From: JAWQFO01 sp033436665
Lineage (GTDB): Bacteria > Pseudomonadota > Alphaproteobacteria > Rhodobacterales > Rhodobacteraceae
Length of the DNA: 64,000 nt
Assembly (NCBI RefSeq): GCF_033436665.1
Contig: NZ_JAWQFO010000002.1
Location: 124,001 to 188,000 of the forward strand
Direction of reading: 5' to 3'
Of this stretch, positions 43,101 to 50,561 are shown in pieces. The translations under genes and the position numbers were made by a program. Position 1 is the first letter of the stretch; the number at the start of each line of letters is the position of its first letter. Under the pieces are notes generated by a model. It saw only the letters and a list, made by a program, of their open reading frames with translations, was not told where the DNA came from and did not search any database.

Positions 43101-43650
43101 CGAGAAGGCCGACCTCGAGGAAGCGATCCGCACCCTGCGCAACGGCATCGCCGGACTGAACCGGGAAGGGCGCGAGCGCCTTCTGACCGCCTTCGAACAG
43201 GTAAATTCGAATTTCTCGATGCTGTTCAAGCATCTCTTCGGCGGCGGCGAGGCCAACCTCGTGATGGTCGAAAGCGACGATCCGCTCGAGGCGGGGCTCG
43301 AGATCATGTGCCAGCCGCCGGGCAAGAAGCTGGCGACGCTGTCGCTGCTCTCGGGGGGTGAGCAGACCCTGACGGCGCTGGCGCTGATCTTTGCGGTCTT
43401 CCTTGCCAACCCTGCGCCGATCTGCGTGCTCGACGAGGTCGACGCACCGCTCGACGACGCCAACGTGACGCGGTTCTGCGATCTTCTGGACGAGATGTGC
43501 CGGCAGACCGAGACCCGCTTCCTGATCATCACCCACCATGCGGTGACCATGTCGCGCATGGACAGGCTCTTCGGGGTGACCATGGCCGAACAAGGCGTGA
43601 GCCAGCTTGTCTCGGTCGATCTCAAGCGCGCGGAGACGCTTGTCGCCTGA
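40195..43650 (+). CDS. smc: Chromosome segregation protein SMC
   Basis: 1151 aa condensin subunit that loops and compacts DNA with ScpA/ScpB. Walker A is GPNGCGKSN (31-39). Two long coiled coils, rich in A, E, R and Q, run at about 165-500 and 640-960, around a hinge at about 510-630. The ABC signature LSGGEQTL and Walker B CVLDEVDAPLDD form the C-terminal ATPase half. The start is TTG 40195; an in-frame stop at 40171 leaves no ATG or GTG option upstream. A DnaA box lies in the upstream region. Confidence 0.96.
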   Translation: MRFSKLRLTGFKSFVDPTDLVIADGLTGVVGPNGCGKSNLLEALRWVMGENRPTAMRGDGMEDVIFAGASSRPARNFAEVSLHLDNSERLAPAGFNDSDHLEIVRRITRDAGSAYKVGAKDVRARDVQMLFADASTGAHSPALVRQGQISELINAKPKNRRRILEEAAGISGLYQRRHEAELKLKSAEANLLRVDDVIEQLANQLAQLARQARAAARYREIGADLRRAEGMLLYRRWREADEARARAEDDLREKVSAAAQAELAVRHAVKARETAEAALPALREEDAVAAAVLQRLTVQRDTLADQEARAEALIRTLDGRIAQLARDIEREGGLNRDAGETIERLEWEGRELARAAEGHDERLAEAAEAAHEAAAVLQARENDLAEKTEDVARLAARHGSARRLLEDSRKSQATAEQGASKARGAVEASQAALDKAGADFQAAQAAEAAAVTAAENAEAALIAADEALAETQGREADARAHLSEAEGEANALRAEAAALAKLVQRDTAENGQILDLLSVAPGYEKALGAALADDLRAPRVDAQAASGWVALAGYDSPQPLPEGVNPLSEVMSVPDVLARRIGQIGLVSQEDGARLQDRLLPGQRLVSVEGDLWRWDGFRAGAEDAPSAAALRLQQLNRLEELKQSLELATQKALGAKGAHETLKEMLAERAKADTAAREARRAADRQVAEAGRALSRAEADRTLAEGRLTEMGLAVKRHEDEAMGARGRVLEAERVLADLGNLDEARAGMDDLRMTVEAARITMMSRRSAHDEMRREGEARTKRAQEVTKEISGWRHRLETAEKRTAELVERKQASETELEEAQAVPGEIAAQRAELNDGIAKAESRKAKASGALSEGEAGLREATVAERDAERLASEAREARARAEARRDAAQESVAAAAERIAEDSQVTPNQLLARLDALPDQMPGADQLEADVNRLKRQRDALGAVNLRAEEDAREVQDEHDTLTREKADLEEAIRTLRNGIAGLNREGRERLLTAFEQVNSNFSMLFKHLFGGGEANLVMVESDDPLEAGLEIMCQPPGKKLATLSLLSGGEQTLTALALIFAVFLANPAPICVLDEVDAPLDDANVTRFCDLLDEMCRQTETRFLIITHHAVTMSRMDRLFGVTMAEQGVSQLVSVDLKRAETLVA

Positions 43651-43675
43651 GAACGCGAGGCGGTTCGGAGGCAAA

Positions 43676-43704
43676 GAAAAACCCCGCAGAGCACGCTCGC
43701 GGGG
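43676..43704 (-). terminator. Terminator between smc and cobD (mainly for cobD)
   Basis: CCCCGC (43682-43687) and GCGGGG (43699-43704) form a 6-bp stem; on the minus strand a T-rich run (GTTTTTC) follows, so it suits the cobD transcript. It may also end smc messages less efficiently. Confidence 0.6.
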
Positions 43705-43790
43705 CCAGTGGTGAAACCTGAATGACCGTTTCGCCGGACACTCTAGCGGGCCGGCCCTAACACGCGGTAAACATTTCGCCCGCGATCCCT

Positions 43791-44699
43791 TCAGGTCAGC
43801 AGTGCGATACCGACCGGGATCGCCAGCGCGGCGCCCCACGTTGTCCACAACAGGCGCACGGCGGCGTCGATGTCCGACGGCCCGATGTCGAGCCGCCCGT
43901 CCGGGTTCACAAACGGAAAGTCTCGCATATGCCCGTCATAGGCCCGCGGACCGGCCAGGGCGATCCCGAGCGCTCGGGCGAATGCGGCTTCGGGCCAGCC
44001 TGCATTGGGCGACTTGTGGCGCGCCGCGTCGGCGCGGATGCCGTGCCGGTCGGACACGCGCCCGACCAAAACCACCAGCATCGCCGTCAGTCGCGCCGGG
44101 GCGAGGTTCATGAGGTCGTCGAACCGCGCCGCGGCCCATCCGAAATCCGCATGGCGCGGCGTCCGGTAGCCGATCATGCTGTCGGCGGTGTTCACGGCCT
44201 TGTAGACCAGCATTGCGGGCAGGCCGCCGACAAGGAACCAGAAGGCCGGGGCGATCACCCCGTCCGACAGGTTCTCGGCCGCGCTTTCGATGGCCGACCG
44301 CGCGACCTGCGGCTCCTCCATCCCGCCGGTGTCGCGGCTGACGATGCGGGCTACGGCGCGCCGGCCCTCGATCAGTGACATCCGCAGCCCGTCGGCCACG
44401 GCCGCGACATGCTCGACCAGCGATCTCTGTGCCAGCAGGATCGCGGCGGCGGGCACCACGGCCCAGGGCCCCAAGGCTGAAACCAGGCTCCCGGTGATCC
44501 AGGCGCTGACGACGAGGAGGACAAGGGTGGCGAGGCCTTTCGTACGCCTCAGGCTGCCACGGTTCAGCGCCCGGTCCAGCGCCCCGACCGCGCGTCCCAG
44601 AAGGACAGCGGGGTGTGGCAGGCGCGACCAGAGCCATTTCGGTTCGCCCAGCAGCGCGTCGAGGGCGAGCGCACAGGCCAGCATCGCCGCCGTGCTCAT
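43791..44699 (-). CDS. cobD: Adenosylcobinamide-phosphate synthase CobD/CbiB
   Basis: 302 aa integral membrane protein with about five hydrophobic helices. It joins (R)-1-aminopropanol phosphate to adenosylcobyric acid in cobalamin synthesis. Conserved segments are DALLGEPKWLWSRLPHPAVLLG near the N-terminus, RIVSRDTGGMEE (about 118-129), ENLSDGVIAPAFWFLVGGLPAMLVYKAVNTADSMIGY split around 147-180, and DFGWAAARFDDLMN. Start ATG 44699 overlaps the cobC stop by 4 bases, so the two steps are co-translated. Confidence 0.94.
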   Translation of the reverse strand: MSTAAMLACALALDALLGEPKWLWSRLPHPAVLLGRAVGALDRALNRGSLRRTKGLATLVLLVVSAWITGSLVSALGPWAVVPAAAILLAQRSLVEHVAAVADGLRMSLIEGRRAVARIVSRDTGGMEEPQVARSAIESAAENLSDGVIAPAFWFLVGGLPAMLVYKAVNTADSMIGYRTPRHADFGWAAARFDDLMNLAPARLTAMLVVLVGRVSDRHGIRADAARHKSPNAGWPEAAFARALGIALAGPRAYDGHMRDFPFVNPDGRLDIGPSDIDAAVRLLWTTWGAALAIPVGIALLT

Positions 44700-45667
44700 C
44701 CCAGCGCGGCCTCCAATCGCGGCCAGGCCCCGGCCGGCGGCAACCCGAGGCGCAGCCAGCGGGTGGAGTAGGGAAAGACCCGCGACCAGATGTGATTCTC
44801 GGCAAGCCGCGCCTGCCAGCTCTGCGCATCGTCGACATCGTAAAGCCGGAACAGCGTCGTACCGCCATGCAGCCTGGCCCCGGCCCGCGTCATCAACCCG
44901 TCGAGCCGGGTCGCGTCGCGGACAAGCCGGGCACGGGTCCGGGCATTCCAGTCCGCGTCTTCGAGTGCGGCCGCGCCGATATGCAAGGCCGGACCCGAAA
45001 CTGCCCAGGGGCCGATCCGTTCTGCGAGCAACGCGATCAGTTGCGTATCGCCGATGGCGAAACCGAGGCGCAGACCGGCAAGCCCCCAGAACTTGCCGAA
45101 GCTCTTGAGGATCAGCAGCCCGCCGCGGCTCGCCGCCGGCATCATCGTCGCGCCGGGCAGCACGTCGCAGAAGCTTTCGTCGACGATGCAGAACCGCGCC
45201 TTGAGGTCGGGGAGGGTCCAGATCCGGCCATCGGGGTTGTTCGGATGCACGATCACCTGCGCGTCGCTCGGCCCGGACCGTACGACCTGCCAGCGGGCGG
45301 CATCGAAGGCGGCAGCATGCTCGTTGTAGGTGGGACCTGGGATCGACACGCGGCCCACCGGCCACAAGTGCGGCACCTGCGCGATGATCAGCGAAGCGCC
45401 CGGTGCCGCGAGCACCGCGGCGGTGTCGGGGACCGACCAGTGCCGCCGCGCGGCGCGCAGCAGGCGGTCGAGCGCTTCGGCATCCGGTAGCGCGGTCCAG
45501 GCGTCTGGAGGCAGGGTCGGGGCCGGGTAGGGCTCGGGATTGATGCCGGTGGAAAGGTCGACCCAGTCTGCCCGTGTTCCGCCATGCACGGCGATCGCGG
45601 CATCGAGACCGCCTCCGTGGTCGCGCTGGGGGGGATTCAGCTTCACGTTCCGTCCTGTCTGGCACAT
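44696..45667 (-). CDS. cobC: Threonine-phosphate decarboxylase CobC
   Basis: 323 aa, PLP-dependent class I/II aminotransferase fold. It decarboxylates L-threonine O-3-phosphate to (R)-1-aminopropan-2-ol phosphate, the substrate of the adjacent CobD. HGGTRADWVDLSTGINP at the N-terminus and HPNNPDGR are typical; the PLP lysine lies in ILKSFGKFWGLAGLRLG at about residue 193. I use ATG 45667; GTG 45646 (VKLNPPQRDHGG) has a better AGGA site and may be the true start. Confidence 0.92.
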   Translation of the reverse strand: MCQTGRNVKLNPPQRDHGGGLDAAIAVHGGTRADWVDLSTGINPEPYPAPTLPPDAWTALPDAEALDRLLRAARRHWSVPDTAAVLAAPGASLIIAQVPHLWPVGRVSIPGPTYNEHAAAFDAARWQVVRSGPSDAQVIVHPNNPDGRIWTLPDLKARFCIVDESFCDVLPGATMMPAASRGGLLILKSFGKFWGLAGLRLGFAIGDTQLIALLAERIGPWAVSGPALHIGAAALEDADWNARTRARLVRDATRLDGLMTRAGARLHGGTTLFRLYDVDDAQSWQARLAENHIWSRVFPYSTRWLRLGLPPAGAWPRLEAALG

Positions 45668-45739
45668 CGCAGGCCGGCTTTCGGATAGCGTCGGTCCCTG
45701 CGCCAGTGCAACGACGATCTTAACCGGAACCCGGAATTT

Positions 45740-45754
45740 TTAAGCACTTATTAA
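45740..45754 (+). promoter_or_regulatory. Candidate CtrA-binding site
   Basis: TTAA-N7-TTAA (TTAAGCACTTATTAA) matches the consensus for the cell-cycle regulator CtrA in alphaproteobacteria. It is 60 bases ahead of the receiver-domain gene, in a region otherwise poor in such A+T-rich words. Confidence 0.5.
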
Positions 45755-45813
45755 AGTTATGGGCCGAAAAATGGTGGGCAAACCGTCCAAACGAAAGGAC
45801 GTCGGCGTGTGAG

Positions 45814-46197
45814 ATGAGAGTTCTGATCGTTGAAAGCAGCCCCGAACTGGGAAGGATCTGGGAACGCCACCTGCGGAGGCTCGGGATGGTCGTGTTGCGT
45901 TGCGGCGGGCAATCGGAGGCTTTCGCGAAAATCGCGGTGGATGCGCCGGATGTCATCATCCTCGACCTCGTGCTGTCGGACGGGTCCGCGCTGGCGGTCT
46001 CGGACTACGCCAGCTACCGGCTACCGGACGCGCAGATCATCTTCGTGACCAACACTTCGTTCTTTTCGGACGGCTCGATCTTTGCGCTCGCCGCAAATGC
46101 CTGCGCTTTCGTTCAGAGCGAGACCCCGCCGGAGGATCTGGCGGCGATGGTCGAGCACTTCGGCAGCTCCGAACGTCGCGGGCCGCTCTGCGTCTGA
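45814..46197 (+). CDS. Stand-alone receiver-domain protein with altered active site
   Basis: 127 aa, one response-regulator receiver domain (CheY fold) without an output domain. The phosphoacceptor D51 is present in IILDLVLSDGS, and T79 and an aromatic position (F99) are kept. The acidic pair normally at DD is E7-S8, and the conserved lysine of beta-5 is replaced (FVQSETPP). So phosphorylation chemistry is probably weakened or lost. It may act as a phosphate-independent or adaptor receiver. A CtrA-like site lies upstream. It is convergent with the GST-like gene. Confidence 0.8.
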   Translation: MRVLIVESSPELGRIWERHLRRLGMVVLRCGGQSEAFAKIAVDAPDVIILDLVLSDGSALAVSDYASYRLPDAQIIFVTNTSFFSDGSIFALAANACAFVQSETPPEDLAAMVEHFGSSERRGPLCV

Positions 46198-46225
46198 GCA
46201 TGGGTGGCGCGCCTCGGCCGGACGA

Positions 46226-47200
46226 TCAGCTGCGATCGTGTGGCGCCAGGAAGTCCGACTCGGGGCCGATCGGCACGATCCGGTGCGGGTTTATGGTCTC
46301 GTGGCTGTAGTGGTAGTGACGCACGATGTGATCGAAATGGGTGGTCTCTGCCACGCCGGGCACCTGGTAGAGATCGCGGGTGTAGGCCCACAAGTTGGGA
46401 TAATCGATCAGGCGGGCCCGGTTGCACTTGAAGTGATGGTAATAGACCTTGTCGAAGCGCAACAGAGTCGTGAGCAGGCGCCAGTCGGCCTCGGTGATAC
46501 GGTCGCCCATCAGATATCGGCTGGACGCCAGGCGCTCTTCCAGCCAGTCCATCGTGTCGAAAAGCGGATGCACGGCCTCGTCATAGGCCTCCTGAGAGGT
46601 CGCGAAGCCGGACTTGTAGACGCCGTTGTTGAGCGTGTCGTAGATGCGGTCGTTGACCGGTTCGATATCCGCGCGCAAGTCCTCGGGCCAGTAATCGTCC
46701 GTGTTCCCGGTGATGCCGTCGAAGGCCGTGTTGAACATGCGGATGATCTCGGCCGATTCGTTCGACACGATCGTGTCGCGCTCTGAATCCCACAGGATCG
46801 GCACCGTCACGCGCCCGGTGAAATCCGGCTTGGCCCGCGTGTAGAGATCGCGCGCGAACGGCAGGTCGAATTGCCGGTCGCCCGTCGCACCGTCGAAGGC
46901 GGTGTCGAAGGACCAGCCATCCCCCATCATGTCGGGATGCACCACCGAGACGCCGATATGCGGCTCCAGTCCTTTCAGCGCCCGGAAGATCAGCGTGCGG
47001 TGCGCCCAGGGGCAGGCGTAGCTAACGTAGAGATGATAGCGACCGGAGGCGGCTTCGAACCCGCCCTCTCCGGAGGGTCCGGGGCTGCCGTCGGCAGTGA
47101 TCCAGTTCCGGAACTTGGCGCTGTCCCGCTCGAACTTTCCGCCCGACTTCTTGGTGTCGTACCACTTGTCGCGCCAGGCGCCATCGACCAGCAATCCCAT
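46226..47200 (-). CDS. yqjG: Glutathionyl-hydroquinone reductase (GST xi class)
   Basis: 324 aa. These enzymes reduce glutathionyl-hydroquinones with glutathione, using a thioredoxin-fold domain with a catalytic cysteine, and a C-terminal helical domain. SYACPWAHRTLIF (C at about residue 65) is the family active site, VPILWDSERDTIVSNESAEIIRMFN binds glutathione, and YWPEDLRADIEPVNDRIYDTLNNGVYKSGFA lies at the start of the helical domain (both split over about 128-215). ATG 47200 follows AGAGGAG. No gene of quinone breakdown is adjacent. Confidence 0.92.
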   Translation of the reverse strand: MGLLVDGAWRDKWYDTKKSGGKFERDSAKFRNWITADGSPGPSGEGGFEAASGRYHLYVSYACPWAHRTLIFRALKGLEPHIGVSVVHPDMMGDGWSFDTAFDGATGDRQFDLPFARDLYTRAKPDFTGRVTVPILWDSERDTIVSNESAEIIRMFNTAFDGITGNTDDYWPEDLRADIEPVNDRIYDTLNNGVYKSGFATSQEAYDEAVHPLFDTMDWLEERLASSRYLMGDRITEADWRLLTTLLRFDKVYYHHFKCNRARLIDYPNLWAYTRDLYQVPGVAETTHFDHIVRHYHYSHETINPHRIVPIGPESDFLAPHDRS

Positions 47201-47377
47201 CGCTGTCTCCTCTTCTTGCCGGACCAAAGGTAACAGCCCGGCAGACAAGGCAAAGCCGACCGGCCGCGCACCCGCCCTGCGAGAATGCACAGGACGGAAA
47301 CGTCATGCAGCCAAAGTTTACTTGATTTTCATCGGCGCTGTGGCACTTCTTGGCGCATAGTCCGGGGGGATTTGAAG

Positions 47378-47740
47378 ATGGAAGCTGTTTTCTCGAAGGA
47401 AATCCAGGCAGGGCTTGACCAGGCCCGCATCGACGCGATGCGGCGCAGCTCGCGCCTGCGCATCGTCATCGGCGGAGAGGTGTATCCGGTCCTGCGCCTG
47501 TGGAAGTCGGGTTTCGCGCTCGAGGCCGGGCGCGCTCCGGGCTTGCGCGGGTTCGTGGACCTTTACGACGGGGCCAACCATCTCTTCCAGTGCCTTATCG
47601 TGGCAAGCGAGGAAGAAGCCGGCGAGCGCCTGTTCGAGTTCAAGCGCGCGACGGCCATCGCCCGCGGTCCGGCGCTGGATTTCGAGCGTTCTGCCAATGC
47701 GCCCGTCGCCCTGATCGAATCCGAAGACCGGGTCGCCTGA
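47378..47740 (+). CDS. Conserved-type protein of unknown function, possibly PilZ-like
   Basis: 120 aa, no signal peptide. The pattern RRSSRLRIVIGGEVYPVL, then WKSGFALEA and LRGFVDLYDG, resembles the beta-barrel of PilZ-like domains, and RRSSR could stand for the RxxxR that binds c-di-GMP. The D/NxSxxG motif is missing, so c-di-GMP binding is doubtful. ATG 47378 follows a G-rich stretch. It stands alone between divergent and convergent genes. The fold suggestion is by eye and tentative. Confidence 0.6.
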   Translation: MEAVFSKEIQAGLDQARIDAMRRSSRLRIVIGGEVYPVLRLWKSGFALEAGRAPGLRGFVDLYDGANHLFQCLIVASEEEAGERLFEFKRATAIARGPALDFERSANAPVALIESEDRVA

Positions 47741-47758
47741 ACCGTTCGGTCCTCCAGA

Positions 47759-48928
47759 TTACTGAAGGTCGGCGAAGGCCTGTCCAAGTCGGTCGCAGGC
47801 CTCGGCCACGCGCGCCCGCGGCGTGGCGAGGTTGAAGCGCAGGAAATCCGCACCTCCCGCGCCGAACGTCGGGCCGTGGTTGACCGCGATCATCGCGTCC
47901 TGTTCGACCCGAGCCGTGAACTCGGCCGGGGACATCCCGGTCCCCGAAAAATCCACCCAGGCGAGATAGGTCGCCTCGAGCGGCATCGACCTGAGTCCCG
48001 GAAGAGCGTTCACCGCGTCGTCGAACAGACGCCGGTTGCCGTCGATGTAGGCGCAGAGGTCGTCGACCCATTGCGCGCCCTCGGGGCTGTAGGCGGCCAT
48101 CACCATGTGCAGCCCGAAGCTGTTCGGCGACAGTCCCAGGGCCGTCAGTCTTTGCGCGAAGCGGGCGCGCATCTTTGGTTCGGCAATGATAACGTTGCCC
48201 ACATGTGCGCCGGCGATGTTGAAGGTCTTCGTGGTCGAGTTCATCATCACCAGCCGGTCGGTCACGCCCGCGACGTTGGCCATGGGAACATGCGTGTGAC
48301 CGGGCATGACGATATCCTGGTGGATCTCGTCGGAGACCAGGACCAGATCGTGGCGCCTGGCGAAGTCCGAGACCTCCCGCAATTCGGCCTCTGTCCAGAC
48401 TCGCCCGCCGGGATTGTGCGGCGAGCAGAGCACCACCATCTTCTCGCTCCCGGTCATGGCAGCATCGTAGGCGTCGAAATCCATCTCGTAGCGCCCGTCG
48501 ACCTGCACCAGCGGGCACTCGACGACCTCGCGCTCCGCGGCTTTGATGACGCGTGCGAAAGCATGGTAGACCGGGGTGAAGAGCACGATGCCGTCGCCGG
48601 GATCGGTATAGGCATCGACACAAAGCGAGATGCCGTTAACGAGGCCGTGCGTCGTAAAGATCCAGTCAGGATCGACGCTGTAGCCATGCCGCGTGTCCAG
48701 CCACCACCGGATGGCGTCCTTGTAGTCCCGGTCATCGCCGAAATATCCGAAAATGCCGTGGTCGACGAGCGATTGCAGCTTTTCGCGCACCACCTGCGGC
48801 GGGCGGAAGTCCATGTCGGCGACCCACATCGGGATCCCACGATCGGCGGGAACGCCGTAGACCTGCTCCATGTTGTCCCACTTCGCACAGTGGGTGCCGC
48901 GCCGCTCGATGATCTCGTCAAAACTCAT
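47759..48928 (-). CDS. patB: MalY/PatB-type cystathionine beta-lyase (C-S lyase)
   Basis: 389 aa PLP enzyme of the MalY/PatB subgroup of aminotransferase class I/II. It cleaves C-S bonds of cystathionine or related cysteine S-conjugates to pyruvate, ammonia and a thiol. RRGTHCAKWD and PMWVADMDFRPP at the N-terminus are typical; CSPHNPGGRVW and SDEIHQDI bind the cofactor, and the PLP lysine is in STTKTFNIAG at about residue 233. ATG 48928. It is divergent from the def array. Confidence 0.9.
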   Translation of the reverse strand: MSFDEIIERRGTHCAKWDNMEQVYGVPADRGIPMWVADMDFRPPQVVREKLQSLVDHGIFGYFGDDRDYKDAIRWWLDTRHGYSVDPDWIFTTHGLVNGISLCVDAYTDPGDGIVLFTPVYHAFARVIKAAEREVVECPLVQVDGRYEMDFDAYDAAMTGSEKMVVLCSPHNPGGRVWTEAELREVSDFARRHDLVLVSDEIHQDIVMPGHTHVPMANVAGVTDRLVMMNSTTKTFNIAGAHVGNVIIAEPKMRARFAQRLTALGLSPNSFGLHMVMAAYSPEGAQWVDDLCAYIDGNRRLFDDAVNALPGLRSMPLEATYLAWVDFSGTGMSPAEFTARVEQDAMIAVNHGPTFGAGGADFLRFNLATPRARVAEACDRLGQAFADLQ

Positions 48929-49029
48929 TAAGTGCTCTCGCCTAGTTGTGCGCCGCAACCTAGCTTCGCGCTTGGCAGGCACAAGCCCCGCTTATTGCGA
49001 TTGACCTCCGCTTGACCTAAATCGGCGAC

Positions 49030-49548
49030 ATGAAACGCAATATCCTTCTCCATCCCGATCCGCGGCTCAAGAAGGCCGCCGATCCGGTGGCCGATCTGTC
49101 CGACGACCTGCGTGCGCTGTCCGACGACATGCTCGAGACGATGTACGATGCGCCCGGGATCGGGCTAGCCGCGCCGCAGGTCGGCGTTCTCAAGCGCCTG
49201 ATTGTGCTCGATTGTGTGAAGGAGGAAGGCGAGTTGCCGCGCCCGCTGGTGATGTTCAACCCTGAAGTCGTCGCATCCTCGGACGAAACCAGCGTTTACG
49301 AGGAAGGCTGCCTGTCGATCCCGGAGCAGTACGCCGAGGTGACCCGCCCGGCGGAGGTCGAGGTGCGCTGGATCGACCGCGATGGCACCGAACGGAGCGA
49401 GACCTTCGACAAGCTGTGGGCGACCTGCGTCCAGCACGAGATCGACCACCTCGACGGCAAGCTCTTCATCGACTACCTCAAGCCGCTCAAACGCCAGATG
49501 ATCACCCGCAAGATGGTCAAGATGAAGCGCGAGTTGGCGCGCGGATGA
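49030..49548 (+). CDS. def: Peptide deformylase 1
   Basis: 172 aa. Removes the formyl group from nascent N-terminal methionine. All three motifs are intact: GIGLAAPQVG (43-52), EGCLS with metal ligand C94, and HEIDH (H136, E137, H140). This is the full-length canonical copy with a C-terminal helix of the type I enzyme and should be the main housekeeping enzyme. Its stop overlaps the start of def 2 (ATGA). Confidence 0.96.
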   Translation: MKRNILLHPDPRLKKAADPVADLSDDLRALSDDMLETMYDAPGIGLAAPQVGVLKRLIVLDCVKEEGELPRPLVMFNPEVVASSDETSVYEEGCLSIPEQYAEVTRPAEVEVRWIDRDGTERSETFDKLWATCVQHEIDHLDGKLFIDYLKPLKRQMITRKMVKMKRELARG

Positions 49549-50048
49549 GCGTTCTGCCGATTCTCACCTGGCCGGACCGGCAACTCGCCACGCCCTGCGA
49601 GCCCATCGCGCGGGTCGATGCTGCGGTCCGTAAGCTGGCCGAGGACATGCTCGAGACGATGTATGCCGCTCCGGGGCGTGGGCTGGCCGGGCCCCAGGTC
49701 GGCGTGTTGCGGCGTATCTTCGTCATGGACGCGGGCTGGAAAGAAGGCGCGCCGGCGCCGCTGGTCTTCGTCAACCCGGTTGTGACCGCGCTGGGCAAGT
49801 CGCGCGTGCGCGGATCGGAAGGGTGCCTTTCCATTCCCGGATTGATGGTCGAGGTCGAACGGTTCGAGCGCGTGCGTGTGGACTGGACCGATCTCGATGG
49901 CGCCGCCCGCTCACGGGAGTTCGACGGTTTCGAAGCGATCTGCGTGCAGCACGAAGCGGACCACCTGGACGGGATCGTGACTCTGAATCGCCTCGACCAG
50001 AACGCCCGCGCGGCGGCACTCGCCGCCTACGAAGGGTACGCGGCGTGA
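49545..50048 (+). CDS. def: Peptide deformylase 2
   Basis: 167 aa paralogue. Motif 1 is altered to GRGLAGPQVG, but the metal and catalytic residues are kept: EGCLS (C94) and HEADH (H136, E137, H140). So it is probably active, perhaps with changed substrate preference. ATG 49545 overlaps the def 1 stop, and its own stop overlaps def 3 (GTGA). The C-terminal helix is shorter than in copy 1. Confidence 0.92.
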   Translation: MSVLPILTWPDRQLATPCEPIARVDAAVRKLAEDMLETMYAAPGRGLAGPQVGVLRRIFVMDAGWKEGAPAPLVFVNPVVTALGKSRVRGSEGCLSIPGLMVEVERFERVRVDWTDLDGAARSREFDGFEAICVQHEADHLDGIVTLNRLDQNARAAALAAYEGYAA

Positions 50049-50542
50049 GCGTGCGCAAGCTGCTGCGCTGGCCCGACAAGCGGTTGCGGACGGCGGCGCA
50101 GCCGGTCGACGAGATCACCGACGAGATCCGCGCGCTCTGGGACGACATGATCGAGACGATGGACGCGATGCCCGGCGTCGGGCTGGCCGCGCCGCAAATG
50201 GGCGTCATGCTGCAGCTTGCCGTCGTCGACGCCTCCGAAGCGCGTGACCGGCGGCACCGGCTCGCCAACCCCGTGATCCTCGATACTTCCGCGGTGATGC
50301 GCGAGTACGAGGAGGCAAGCCCGAACCTGCCCGGCGTCTCGGCCAAGATCTCGCGCCCGCGTGGCGTGACGGTGCGCTTTCTCGACGAAAGCTGTGTCTG
50401 GACGCGGCGCGATTTCGTCGGTCTCGAGGCGACCAGCGTGCAGCACCAGATCGACCACCTGCAGGGCCGGATGTACTTTGACCGACTCGGCAAGGTGAAA
50501 CGCGACATGCTGCTGCGCAAGGCGCGCAAGCTCAAGGGCTGA
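50045..50542 (+). CDS. Peptide deformylase-like protein 3, catalytic residues lost
   Basis: 165 aa with the deformylase fold and an intact first motif GVGLAAPQMG (44-53). The second motif reads EASPN where EGCLS is expected, so the metal-binding cysteine is replaced by S92. The third is HQIDH (H134, Q135, H138), losing the catalytic glutamate. The protein is unlikely to be an active deformylase and may have a regulatory or binding role. Start GTG 50045 overlaps the def 2 stop. fmt follows after 19 bases. Confidence 0.9.
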   Translation: MSVRKLLRWPDKRLRTAAQPVDEITDEIRALWDDMIETMDAMPGVGLAAPQMGVMLQLAVVDASEARDRRHRLANPVILDTSAVMREYEEASPNLPGVSAKISRPRGVTVRFLDESCVWTRRDFVGLEATSVQHQIDHLQGRMYFDRLGKVKRDMLLRKARKLKG

Positions 50543-50561
50543 GCGGGACGGGAGAGCCGAT

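Noticed and set aside
40042..43848. Long minus-strand open frame (about 1270 codons) opposite smc
   Set aside because: Antisense shadow of smc; the plus strand has clear SMC motifs end to end.
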